From positions 124,001-188,000 of the forward strand of contig NZ_JAIOUO010000009.1 of NCBI RefSeq assembly GCF_019931195.1: a DNA stretch of 64,000 nucleotides, in the 5' to 3' direction. Below, piece after piece: positions 16,312 to 23,411 of this stretch. How positions within the stretch are numbered: position 1 is the first letter of the stretch; every line of letters starts with the position of its first letter. The stretch comes from Marinobacter sp. F4216. Its GTDB lineage: Bacteria; Pseudomonadota; Gammaproteobacteria; Pseudomonadales; Oleiphilaceae. A program made the position numbers and the translations under genes. A model generated the notes under the pieces. It was not told where the DNA came from. It saw nothing but the letters and a program-made list of their open reading frames with translations, and did no database searches.

Positions 16312-17127
16312 GTACATGTTGGTTCCAAAGATGTAATTTTTCTTCCTGCACAGAGAAAATTACCCCGAGAAAAAACAGGATATTATGTCAATACATGTCG
16401 ATAACCGATTTGTTAAATGCTTCTTAAAATTGCTGTGAAATATTCCGTCACTTTCTGGGATGTAAAAATGATCGACAGTGACTGGAAGCGGTAATGGCCG
16501 AGCGAATTCAGCGCGGAGCGCCGGAACTTTCCGGTTCTTCGCGAAGGTCTAGGGAGGGAGTCGAAGAAGACTCGAACCCATCGGACCAAAAATATAGGTA
16601 TCAATGAAAAACCGCTGAATCTTTGGCAACTTGCATCACAGGCCCGGCCTGTGCCTATTCTTTGCTCTACTGAAATGAGTACCTTGCCTTGCCCCGACCT
16701 TATCAAGACCGGGCCATTGCGAGACAGCCATTGCTTTCCTTCGGCCCCTGCCTGAGCGGTCCAGGCTTATCACAGGTTTAAAGATGTTCCCCCTAAAAAA
16801 GTTGAGGATTCTTGGGATGTTGTGGATAAAACGTCAGCATTTTTTACATGGCCGGGTGTCTCCCAGGCTCGAGTTTGGCCGCCACTTCTCGTGGCTGCGT
16901 TGTTCCTTGTCGTAGTCTTATGACGTACGGATCGCTCGAGAGCGTCACAAAAGAATGGCTTCGGGGTGGGAAATTTAGCAGCCGGTGTGTTTAAGGTCGT
17001 TCGGACTATTATATGCCGCTACCCGCTTTCGGGCGGCTTTACTGGGTGTTGCAAAATAATACATGTTATTCGATGAGGTCCGGTGTCTAGATATATAGAG
17101 TTCTGCTTTAAATAGGGTTTATTTTTG

Positions 17128-17144
17128 TTGGCATCAAATTTGTA
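17128..17144 (+). promoter_or_regulatory. Probable sigma-54 promoter for the PEP-CTERM gene at 17280-17858
   Basis: TTGGCATCAAATTTGTA keeps the GG-N10-G(C/T) spacing and the TTG of the -12 box but has T instead of C at two consensus positions. The predicted start is near 17157. It is weaker than the two other PEP-CTERM promoters. Confidence 0.45.
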
Positions 17145-17279
17145 ATCGGAAAGGCGAGTGCGAGTTTAGATGCTTTTTTCTTTATCGATGCGGTGAAAGT
17201 GGTGTGTACGGAGAGATTTCGTCGCCCGTTTGAAAAAGGCAAGGAACATAAGAATCCCTAGGATGGGGGAGAAAAAGTG

Positions 17280-17858
17280 ATGAAGATGCTTATTCAGTCC
17301 GCAGCAGTGGCTGTATCAATGATAATGGCCAGCGGAGCTTCGGCGTATATGCTTGATGGCGTGGATGTAGGTGAGTTGGACGGGCTGATCGGGTATACCG
17401 ACAACCTGAATGAAAACCCGGATGGCGCTTGTACCAGTGGCCCTTCAGGGAGTGGGCACGCATCCGAGTTGTGTTGGGTAAACAATCTGCTCGCCGAGGA
17501 TGGTGTGGGCCCAACAACCTATGTAGAGGCCAATAAGGTTCCAGATCAAGAAGCATTACTGGTGGATGGTGAGTCCTCGATTTATGCGTTTGAACTCTCT
17601 TACGAGTCACAATATATCCTGTTGAAAAAATCTGGTGTCTGGGCTCTGTTGGAAAACGAATTTAATCAGGGCTGGGCGGTATTTGATACGTCACTCTTAC
17701 CTGCGGGTCTGAACCTGCCGGACCCTGGTGATAGCCAGTGGGTTATCAGTCACATTGTCCCGCTGGGAACAGATGTGTCGGTGCCTGAGCCCGGCTCGTT
17801 GGTTCTCCTGGGGTTGGGGCTGGTTGGTTTGGGCGTTGCACGCCGCAAAGTCAGCTGA
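17280..17858 (+). CDS. PEP-CTERM sorting-domain exported protein
   Basis: A 192-residue protein with an N-terminal signal peptide ending ASGASA. A domain with aromatic and acidic residues and a CysX/Cys pair (GACTSG, ELCWVN) follows. The C-terminus carries the exosortase signal VPEPGSLVLLGLGLVGLGVA plus the basic tail RRKVS. The ATG at 17280 follows GGGGGA by 9 nt; a GTG one codon earlier is equally readable. A strong terminator follows. It is divergent from the other PEP-CTERM gene at 15383 and belongs to the chromosomal flank of the integrated element. Confidence 0.85.
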   Translation: MKMLIQSAAVAVSMIMASGASAYMLDGVDVGELDGLIGYTDNLNENPDGACTSGPSGSGHASELCWVNNLLAEDGVGPTTYVEANKVPDQEALLVDGESSIYAFELSYESQYILLKKSGVWALLENEFNQGWAVFDTSLLPAGLNLPDPGDSQWVISHIVPLGTDVSVPEPGSLVLLGLGLVGLGVARRKVS

Positions 17859-17884
17859 TCCCACTTGCACAAAGGCTGCTGGAA

Positions 17885-17910
17885 AGCCCCGGTTCCGCCG
17901 GGGCTTTTTT
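17885..17910 (+). terminator. Rho-independent terminator
   Basis: AGCCCCGG-TTCC-GCCGGGGCT followed by TTTTTT, 27 bp past the stop of the upstream PEP-CTERM gene. Confidence 0.9.
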
Positions 17911-18080
17911 GTTGCCCGGTGATTTCTCACTAATGTTCGCGTCAGGATAAAGATAAGTCTTTTGGGTTTGGGGCGAGGTTCCAGCCAAAGCTGCTCTAAA
18001 GGGCTTTGCCCTGTCGGTGGCTGAGCCGTTGAGACTGTGGACCGTCTCTGGATGTTGCCAAAAATGGGTATGGGGAGTGT

Positions 18081-18098
18081 GAAATGGTGGGCCCAGCT
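18081..18098. repeat. Distal attachment site (attL copy of the tRNA 3' end)
   Basis: GAAATGGTGGGCCCAGCT, identical to 24822-24839. It contains the complement of the tRNA acceptor end plus CCA but not the rest of the tRNA, as expected for the duplicated core after integration. Confidence 0.85.
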
Positions 18099-18161
18099 TC
18101 CACTGGTTTGGATTTCTAAGGGTCTGAAAAATAAATTTAAATTGGTTTTTTTGTTTTTGTG

Positions 18162-18180
18162 TACCCCCAAAAATACCCCC
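18162..18180. repeat. Candidate integrase arm-type sites, distal end
   Basis: Two TACCCCC motifs 12 bp apart (TACCCCCAAAAATACCCCC). Nearly the same doublet occurs at 24684-24702 next to the integrase gene, so they are good candidates for integrase arm-binding sites. Confidence 0.55.
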
Positions 18181-18318
18181 AATACTGACGAGCTTCGGAG
18201 TGGTCTGGTTACTCTATTCGTCTGTAGAGAAATGGTTTTAAGGTTTGGCGTGCCTAGGGGCATATCCTCTCGACCATTTTTTAATTTCACCCTCAAATAT
18301 TAGCTCAAGTTCTTGAGG

Positions 18319-18969
18319 CTAATTACTTTGGATGGACTTTCGGCGACGTGCAAAGCCCAACCCTATGAGAGCTATCCCAAGGAGCGTTATAGTGCTTGGC
18401 TCCGCGACAGCTCTGGCGTCAGTCCAGATGTCTAGCGTGAAAGAATCAAAATATGTTGCAGACCAAATTTCGTAATCAGCAATCGTCAACGTCCAATCGC
18501 CAGTCACAAAAGATCCATTGAATGCAGAGAGAGCGCCGCCGAGGTTAAAGGTGCCCGAGTGCGCCTCCCCGTATGGAAGAGCATTAGGGGCTTGGTCGTC
18601 AAAAGTCATCGATACATTGTGAGCCCCGTTCTGAGGCATGTAGTGCTTAAGGATGTCTCCGAACAAATAGACGCTAGCTCCCGATGGGCTGGTAAGCCAA
18701 ATGTCTGTTTCGTATAGCGTATCGAATTTGGACCAATTGACAGTGATGTTCACGTCAAAGACCTTGCCGTGATCCGCAATGTATACAGATCGCTCAACCA
18801 CATGTGGATACATCCCGTTATCGAACCAGTTGGATAAGGTTCCCCATTTAACGACAGGGTCCACTGTTGTTGAATCTGAATTCGTGGCTGTAATCAATCG
18901 TGCTTGAGCTGTAGAGGCGAAAAGAAGAGCGGCAAGTAGGGCGATAATGTGGGCCGGAAAACGATCCAT
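18319..18969 (-). CDS. PEP-CTERM protein with proprotein-convertase P-domain-like fold, carried inside the island
   Basis: A 216-residue exported protein: signal peptide MDRFPAHIIALLAALLFAST ending in AQA, then a beta-rich domain. FDVNITVNWSKFDTLYETDI, the segment TSPSGASVYLF and the later GDWTLTIADY follow the pattern of P/Homo B domains. The C-terminal exosortase signal is AEPSTITLLGIALIGLGFA plus RRRKS, a variant without the first Pro. The ATG at 18969 has GGAG 9 nt upstream; the longer ORF start is rejected. A sigma-54 promoter lies 39 bp upstream. It is 221 bp inside the distal att copy. Confidence 0.8.
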   Translation of the reverse strand: MDRFPAHIIALLAALLFASTAQARLITATNSDSTTVDPVVKWGTLSNWFDNGMYPHVVERSVYIADHGKVFDVNITVNWSKFDTLYETDIWLTSPSGASVYLFGDILKHYMPQNGAHNVSMTFDDQAPNALPYGEAHSGTFNLGGALSAFNGSFVTGDWTLTIADYEIWSATYFDSFTLDIWTDARAVAEPSTITLLGIALIGLGFARRRKSIQSN

Positions 18970-19007
18970 GTCTGTTTTCTCCGTTTGTTGTCCGTTATTC
19001 CTGTATA

Positions 19008-19022
19008 GCACTATTGGTGCCA
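19008..19022 (-). promoter_or_regulatory. Sigma-54 promoter for the island PEP-CTERM gene
   Basis: On the minus strand TTGGCACCAATAGTGC has a perfect TGGCAC -24 box and GG-N10-GC spacing. The predicted start is near 18996, giving a 27-nt leader with a Shine-Dalgarno site. Confidence 0.75.
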
Positions 19023-19482
19023 ATTGCTAGTTATTGAAATCACAGCTAATAAATTGGGCCGTTTTAGATTGTGTAAATTGGGGTGACGGTTTTTGTGTAA
19101 ATCCTTCCGGGTTCTCTAGGCGTGCGGCGGCAGAAAATTTGGAGTGTCGCTCTAGTTCGGATGACTTGGGCGCAGGGGGCTTGTTGGAAAATCTCTTCTG
19201 AAGTGAGTTAGTAATTAATTTGCTGTATGCAGGCGGTCTTGCTGATAAGGGGGCGGAACTTTTGCACCCCCCCACCCATCTGTTCAGGATTGAACGGTAT
19301 TAGAAGGTAAGGCTTCGCCCCTTGGTAAATTATAAAGGTATACGAATTGCGACTACTGAGGGTCGGGTTGGAGGCCTGACCGATACACATGGCGGGTAAT
19401 GCCCCCAATCTCGGGGGCAGATTCATGGGCACTGATACAAATAGAGAGCAAGTCGATACTGATAGCGTGCAACGATTGCGTT
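19023..19482. other. Gene-free stretch inside the island
   Basis: About 460 bp with no credible ORF. TTGTGTAAAT occurs twice (about 19067-19110) upstream of the sigma-54 promoter and might be an activator site. A GC palindrome GCCCCC-AATCTC-GGGGGC near 19399-19416 lies downstream of the small minus-strand operon and may act as its terminator, although no T-run follows. Confidence 0.45.
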
Positions 19483-19908
19483 TTAGGCTGCCTTTTTCAG
19501 TTCATCTATTTTAGGTGGATTTAGATAAAGAGCACTTGGCCCTTGGGTAGGTCTTACGTCAAGTTTGCCTTTGCATTCATCTATCGGTCGCCAGGTTATG
19601 GCGTAAAGCGAACAACGGTTGCGGCCTCCCTGCCTAGTTATCTCAATTAAGCCCCTACTGAGTAGCGCCTTGAGGGCCTTGTCTAGCGTCCCTGGCGATT
19701 TCCAGCCCCTATCTCGCATCACTGACCATGCGGCACAGAGATCACCGTTGTTGTTGCCTTTAAACTGAGCTGCAATATCGACAAGTAGTTTTACCGCCCA
19801 GCCATTTAGGCTTTTGTATGCCTGGCTGTCTATAACGGGGTGAGGGATGCCCAAGAAGGGGGATCGCCCCGCCTTCCCAGTCATCCTTGCGCGTCGGTCC
19901 TTAGCCAT
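19483..19908 (-). CDS. Small winged-helix-like protein of the island (hypothetical)
   Basis: A 141-residue protein, not confidently identified. The segment ALKALLSRGLIEITRQGGRN, followed by RCSLYAITWRP, looks like the last helix and wing of a winged-helix DNA-binding domain, preceded by SLNGWAVKLLVDIAAQF. Similar small proteins accompany AlpA in integrative elements and resemble the N-terminal part of replication initiators. It follows the upstream gene with a 2-nt gap, so translation is probably coupled. No catalytic motif is visible. Start chosen at the only nearby ATG. Confidence 0.65.
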   Translation of the reverse strand: MAKDRRARMTGKAGRSPFLGIPHPVIDSQAYKSLNGWAVKLLVDIAAQFKGNNNGDLCAAWSVMRDRGWKSPGTLDKALKALLSRGLIEITRQGGRNRCSLYAITWRPIDECKGKLDVRPTQGPSALYLNPPKIDELKKAA

Positions 19909-19910
19909 CG

Positions 19911-20243
19911 CTAAGCCACCTTATCAGCTTCTGATGAGGCTGGTGAGTCTGGCTGGATTAGGTGTCTCGCCAGTACACGTGACTCTGGCAAGAGGTGGTA
20001 AACGCCAGGGCGAGTAAGTAAACCATCGCGGTCTATTTTTTCTACTCGCTCAGTATCGATTTTTAAAAGGAAGCTTCTCCTCAGTTCTTGGATGTAGTGA
20101 GGACTGTTGCTGGCTCCTGCTACTCGGTCTGCGGTTTCACGGGGGAGTGGCCCTGCGAGCAATGCGACTATTAACCGGTAAAGCCGCGCGGTGATAAGAT
20201 GGCGCAGGCGCTTTGCTGTGGTGGCGGGCGCTTCTTTTTTCAT
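19911..20243 (-). CDS. Small hypothetical protein of the island, helix-turn-helix-like
   Basis: A 110-residue protein of unknown function. The segment LRHLITARLYRLIVALLAG then ETADRVAGASNSPHYIQELR looks like a compact helical DNA-binding domain controlling a choice gene. The ATG at 20243 overlaps the AlpA stop codon (ATGA) and has GGGAG 7 nt upstream; the longer ORF start is rejected. It is the second gene of an alpA-led operon. Confidence 0.65.
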   Translation of the reverse strand: MKKEAPATTAKRLRHLITARLYRLIVALLAGPLPRETADRVAGASNSPHYIQELRRSFLLKIDTERVEKIDRDGLLTRPGVYHLLPESRVLARHLIQPDSPASSEADKVA

Positions 20244-20479
20244 GCTGCATCTCCCATGCGCTCTGCGATCCATTGACGTATGGCTGATTCGGGCCACGCT
20301 ACAGCTCGCGCTCCGATTTTAACGGCTTTAGGGAATGTTCCGGCGGCCATGCCTTCGTAGATAGCGCTGCGGCTGCGCCCAGTAACAGCTTCTACTTCCT
20401 TACGGCGCAACATGCGGTCAATCTGCTGGGGGGTGCCTGAGGTTCGTGGTTGTGGTACTCGAGGTAGTGCGTGGTTCAT
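20240..20479 (-). CDS. AlpA family transcriptional regulator/excisionase
   Basis: A 79-residue MerR-like helix-turn-helix protein (DRMLRRKEVEAVTGRSRSAI, then YEGMAAGTFPKAVKIGARAV, WPESAIRQWI), the standard AlpA pattern. AlpA proteins of P4-type satellites activate int and assist excision. It is first in a three-gene minus-strand operon with the two small proteins downstream, coupled by an ATGA overlap. GGGAG sits 8 nt before the ATG. Confidence 0.9.
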   Translation of the reverse strand: MNHALPRVPQPRTSGTPQQIDRMLRRKEVEAVTGRSRSAIYEGMAAGTFPKAVKIGARAVAWPESAIRQWIAERMGDAA

Positions 20480-20581
20480 ATTGGGTTCTCCCGTACTTGT
20501 ATGGAATACGGAAGAATTTTTGCAGCCTAAGTTCTGCTGGTAACCGACAAAAAGAGGTTTCTCGTGCCGTCGTTTAGTCTC

Positions 20582-21544
20582 CTAAATCGTCCGATTTAGG
20601 TTTGGTATTCTGGGGTCAGAATAAACGTTTAATCTTGAGGTTTTTCTGTCTGACGCCTGGCGCCTAGAGTCGGACCAGGCATTCTGCATTGCTAGCCGCA
20701 AGTCATCTCTCTTAGAGGATATTCTCTCAAGAGTTTTTGGCTCCAGTCCTAGCGCTTCATCGAAAACGGATAATCCTAGCAGTATAAAGACCACGCTTTT
20801 GTATTCTTTTCCAAAGGCCCAATAGTTAGCCTCGAATAGCTCGTTTGCCGTTATCCTGGCTAAAAGGTCTTTATCTTTTCGACGTTTTAGGGACTTTTGA
20901 AATGGCTCGGATTGCAGATAACGCTTTAAGCCTTTCAGGTAACGCTTGGCCAATTCATTTCCAGCTGGCCATTCGGGGAGGTCAGAGAAATAAGCCAGTT
21001 CTGGTTTTTCTAGCTCCTTATCAAGACTATCGAGAAGCTCGGAGGCTCTAATCACAGATTCTCGTGCTTCTACCGCTATTCGATAGCTCGTACCGTCGAG
21101 GAAATTAGCAGCTGTTAGGGATAGGGCTTGTTGCCACTTTAGATTTGCTTCCGTGTACTTTCGAATCAAGGTGAATGGAATGCTTTGCCAGCAGCGTGCT
21201 TTAGCTATCCCGAGTACTCGTTCAGTAACAGCATCGAAAGGATGTTGTTCTTCGCTTCTTGCTAAAACTTTGCGTTTGGCTAGGGCGTAGGCGGGATCTG
21301 ATGCCCAGTAGCTGCTTACATCCGCATATTCAGAATTAAGGCGCTCTAGGGTTGTAGAATGGCTTTGTTTATAGTCGGATCCTATCCAAGTAAGCCATTC
21401 CCTCGTACGTTGTTGTTGTTCTGGGGAATCGAATTCAAGGCTGCGGTAATCTGAGTAAGTATCGTGCATTTCCTGAAGAAATGCCCGGATAGTGTTGGCG
21501 TACCCTCTGAATCGATCCGATGTAGGAATAGTCGTTTCTGTCAC
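20582..21544 (-). CDS. Uncharacterised 320-residue island protein
   Basis: Not recognised. A soluble, charged, mostly helical protein of 320 residues (RFRGYANTIRAFLQEMHDTY, ITANELFEANYWAFGKEY). No signal peptide, membrane segment or Cys metal motif is seen. It is not obviously coupled to the DprA/PRTase pair (197-bp gap upstream) nor to alpA (102-bp gap downstream), so it is probably a separate cargo gene. Its position between the PRTase gene and the AlpA operon suggests a defence, regulatory or antidefence role, but this is only context. Confidence 0.6.
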   Translation of the reverse strand: MTETTIPTSDRFRGYANTIRAFLQEMHDTYSDYRSLEFDSPEQQQRTREWLTWIGSDYKQSHSTTLERLNSEYADVSSYWASDPAYALAKRKVLARSEEQHPFDAVTERVLGIAKARCWQSIPFTLIRKYTEANLKWQQALSLTAANFLDGTSYRIAVEARESVIRASELLDSLDKELEKPELAYFSDLPEWPAGNELAKRYLKGLKRYLQSEPFQKSLKRRKDKDLLARITANELFEANYWAFGKEYKSVVFILLGLSVFDEALGLEPKTLERISSKRDDLRLAMQNAWSDSRRQASDRKTSRLNVYSDPRIPNLNRTI

Positions 21545-21741
21545 GAGTCCCCTTAAATCTTCTAATGGAGCCCATGTGTTTAGGCTTTCGAGGTTATATC
21601 AACAATGGGGCGAGCGTTTGCTTTTGCTTCTTCTTGGCTGCTTATTATCCGTTTTTTCTGCCCATGTCTCCGCACGAATAAGTCATAGAAATCGAGAAGC
21701 GGTTAAGCTAAATGGGAGTAGATCATTGGAGCGTAGCTCAA

Positions 21742-22386
21742 TTAGGACTGTTCGAACAAAGCGGCGAAATCGTCTTCTTCGACAGCACGACGAGCCACGA
21801 AAAATCCAACTATGCGGTGTTTGGGAAGTGCTGCCTGGAGCTTTCGCTGCATTGCCTTGAAGTGAGCTCCTGTCGTGAGCATGTCGTCAAGTATGGCTAC
21901 AGTGGGACGGAAATCTTGCGGGTCAAAATCTTTGATTTCGTAGAGGGCCTCTATTTCCTCGGGGCGCTTACGGTTCGCGGAGGTGTGGTTAGCGTCAGTT
22001 GACTGAGTTTGGACTATGAGTTCTTCCCAGTGACAATTAGGGTTGAGTTCCTGCATTTTCTGAAGGATCTGACACATCCTGTCATCATAGAGAGGGTCTT
22101 GTTTGCTCTTGGATGGAGGTACAGGAATGAAGCTGAGTTGTTCCAGTTTGATTCCTTTAGAAAAAAAACCGGCGATAGTGTCGATTGCTTCTGTCTTATA
22201 GCGGTACTCGGGCCTTCCTCGTCTATCGACTCCTTTCTTGAGATTCAGAATAAGTTGATTCATCTCGCTTGCAGCGAAACCGCCTCTCGCGGTGTATTCG
22301 CCCAGACAAAAACATTCGTCCTCGCTCGACAAATAGTAGTGTTGGTCGAGTACTTGAGAGTCAACTTTGGTAAACCTGTATGTCAT
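21742..22386 (-). CDS. Phosphoribosyltransferase, ComF-like, partner of the island DprA-like protein
   Basis: A 214-residue protein with a type I PRTase fold. The PRPP-binding loop DDMLTTGAH is at residues 167-175, and FIPVPPSKSKQDPLYDDRM (residues 86-104) resembles the ComFC active-site region. The ATG at 22386 overlaps the dprA-like stop codon (ATGA), so the two are translationally coupled; the longer ORF is an artefact of a different upstream start. The typical N-terminal zinc ribbon of ComF is absent. Substrate unknown. Within the island it is more likely to serve immunity or nucleotide sensing than competence. Confidence 0.75.
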   Translation of the reverse strand: MTYRFTKVDSQVLDQHYYLSSEDECFCLGEYTARGGFAASEMNQLILNLKKGVDRRGRPEYRYKTEAIDTIAGFFSKGIKLEQLSFIPVPPSKSKQDPLYDDRMCQILQKMQELNPNCHWEELIVQTQSTDANHTSANRKRPEEIEALYEIKDFDPQDFRPTVAILDDMLTTGAHFKAMQRKLQAALPKHRIVGFFVARRAVEEDDFAALFEQS

Positions 22387-23291
22387 TTGAGCAGGTTTTT
22401 CCTTATGTCTTCGTAGTCTCTCACCCGAATGGCGCCCTTCTTGAGATATTTTTCCGGCCACGTGATTGAGGTGTTCCTAAAACAGCTATCGAGTATGAAT
22501 AGCTTTCTGCCTTGATCTATCGCCGCTCTCGCTTGATACAAGGTTCCCGAAGTGTCGCTCGCCTCGACAATAATAGTCGCGTCAGTCAACGCAGACATCG
22601 TGATGTTTCTTTCAGGGAAGAATGCCCTGTTAGATCGATAGTCTTGCGTTTCATATCGCAGAAAAGGTACTTGGCTAATGATTAAGAACTCTTTTCTTAA
22701 TCTCTCCTGCAATGCCTGATTCTTTTTAGGATAGATATGGGTTAGAGGCGTTCCAATCACCGCAAAAGTCTTACCGCCAGCGGCTAGGGCAGTTTCATGG
22801 GCTGTCGTGTCTACCCCTTCGGCTAATCCCGATGCGATAGTAAAACCATCATTTACCAGATGGTTTACAAGCTTTCGTGTCCTGCGGATACCGTTTTCCG
22901 AAACTTTTCTGGCACCCACTACCGCGACGCTCGGTGTGCTTATTAGATCCCACCAACCTTGGTAGTAGAAAACACGGAGGGGATTCCTTGCGTCTTTTAG
23001 CTTGGAGGGGTATTCGATACTTCCCTCGACTCGAACACCCAAGTCCTCAAGTTGGTATTTCGTAAAGAGTTGGTTAAGGCGGGTACTCGCCTCTAAGATT
23101 TCGGACTCTGATACCAGTTCTGAAGGCAGACAAGAGGGCACATCCCGAAAAAGGTCCGCGACCCTTTTGAACGTCGATCCTTTCCGGACCCAGAGGGCCT
23201 CATAGGCACACATCTCCTGATAAGGAGAGATGGCGGGAATGGTAAAGTCCCGCTCTGAGAAGTCCAGTTCTGGCGACACTGCAAACACCAT
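22383..23291 (-). CDS. DprA/Smf-like SLOG-domain protein of the island
   Basis: A 302-residue protein with the DprA Rossmann core: GAR at 126-128 after SVAVV, SGLAEGVDTTAH at about 154-165, FPERN at 225-229 and SGT at 248-250. These are the residues DprA uses to bind ssDNA and that SLOG relatives use for nucleotides. The first 90 residues contain SPYQEMCAYEALW and no recognised SAM domain. The C-terminal winged-helix DML1 domain of housekeeping DprA is absent. No strong Shine-Dalgarno site is seen. It is co-translated with the PRTase gene downstream and lies inside the tRNA-Ile2 island next to the integrase. Confidence 0.8.
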   Translation of the reverse strand: MVFAVSPELDFSERDFTIPAISPYQEMCAYEALWVRKGSTFKRVADLFRDVPSCLPSELVSESEILEASTRLNQLFTKYQLEDLGVRVEGSIEYPSKLKDARNPLRVFYYQGWWDLISTPSVAVVGARKVSENGIRRTRKLVNHLVNDGFTIASGLAEGVDTTAHETALAAGGKTFAVIGTPLTHIYPKKNQALQERLRKEFLIISQVPFLRYETQDYRSNRAFFPERNITMSALTDATIIVEASDTSGTLYQARAAIDQGRKLFILDSCFRNTSITWPEKYLKKGAIRVRDYEDIRKNLLK

Positions 23292-23322
23292 AATGAAGGA
23301 TAGCTCGAATTAGATTCAATAT

Positions 23323-23352
23323 TTTATAGCACCCTGAGTGTCAGCAAAACAA
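23323..23352 (-). promoter_or_regulatory. Candidate promoter for the dprA-like/PRTase operon
   Basis: On the minus strand TTGTTT (23352-23347), an 18-bp spacer and TATAAA (23328-23323) place a start about 25 nt before the dprA-like ATG. Sequence match only. Confidence 0.4.
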
Positions 23353-23411
23353 CCAATGCTTCGCTTGCTTAGGTTGCTCCATGAAAGTAAGCGTCGTTTG
23401 CATCGGTTTGG

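Larger units (their letters stand above)
16049..17279. other. 1.2-kb intergenic region between divergent PEP-CTERM genes
   Basis: No convincing ORF. It holds a sigma-54 promoter for each flanking gene (minus strand 16297-16311; plus strand 17128-17144), a small palindrome GAGTC-GAAGAA-GACTC near 16559-16574, a spaced inverted pair (TTCCGTCACT/AGTGACTGGAA, about 16444-16488) and a bulged GC hairpin near 17013-17036. The latter elements have no assigned role but could bind an activator. Confidence 0.5.

Noticed and set aside
16556..16590. T-arm-like sequence (minus strand GGGTTCGAGTC) as a tRNA
   Set aside because: No acceptor, D or anticodon stems could be built around it; only a local GAGTC/GACTC palindrome is present.
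16413..16706. A 97-residue ORF in the region between PEP-CTERM genes
   Set aside because: No ribosome site, no recognisable protein features, and the surrounding stretch reads as noncoding.
22383..23291. Housekeeping competence dprA
   Set aside because: No topA/tsaC/def neighbours, no C-terminal winged helix, and it lies inside an integrated island coupled to a PRTase.
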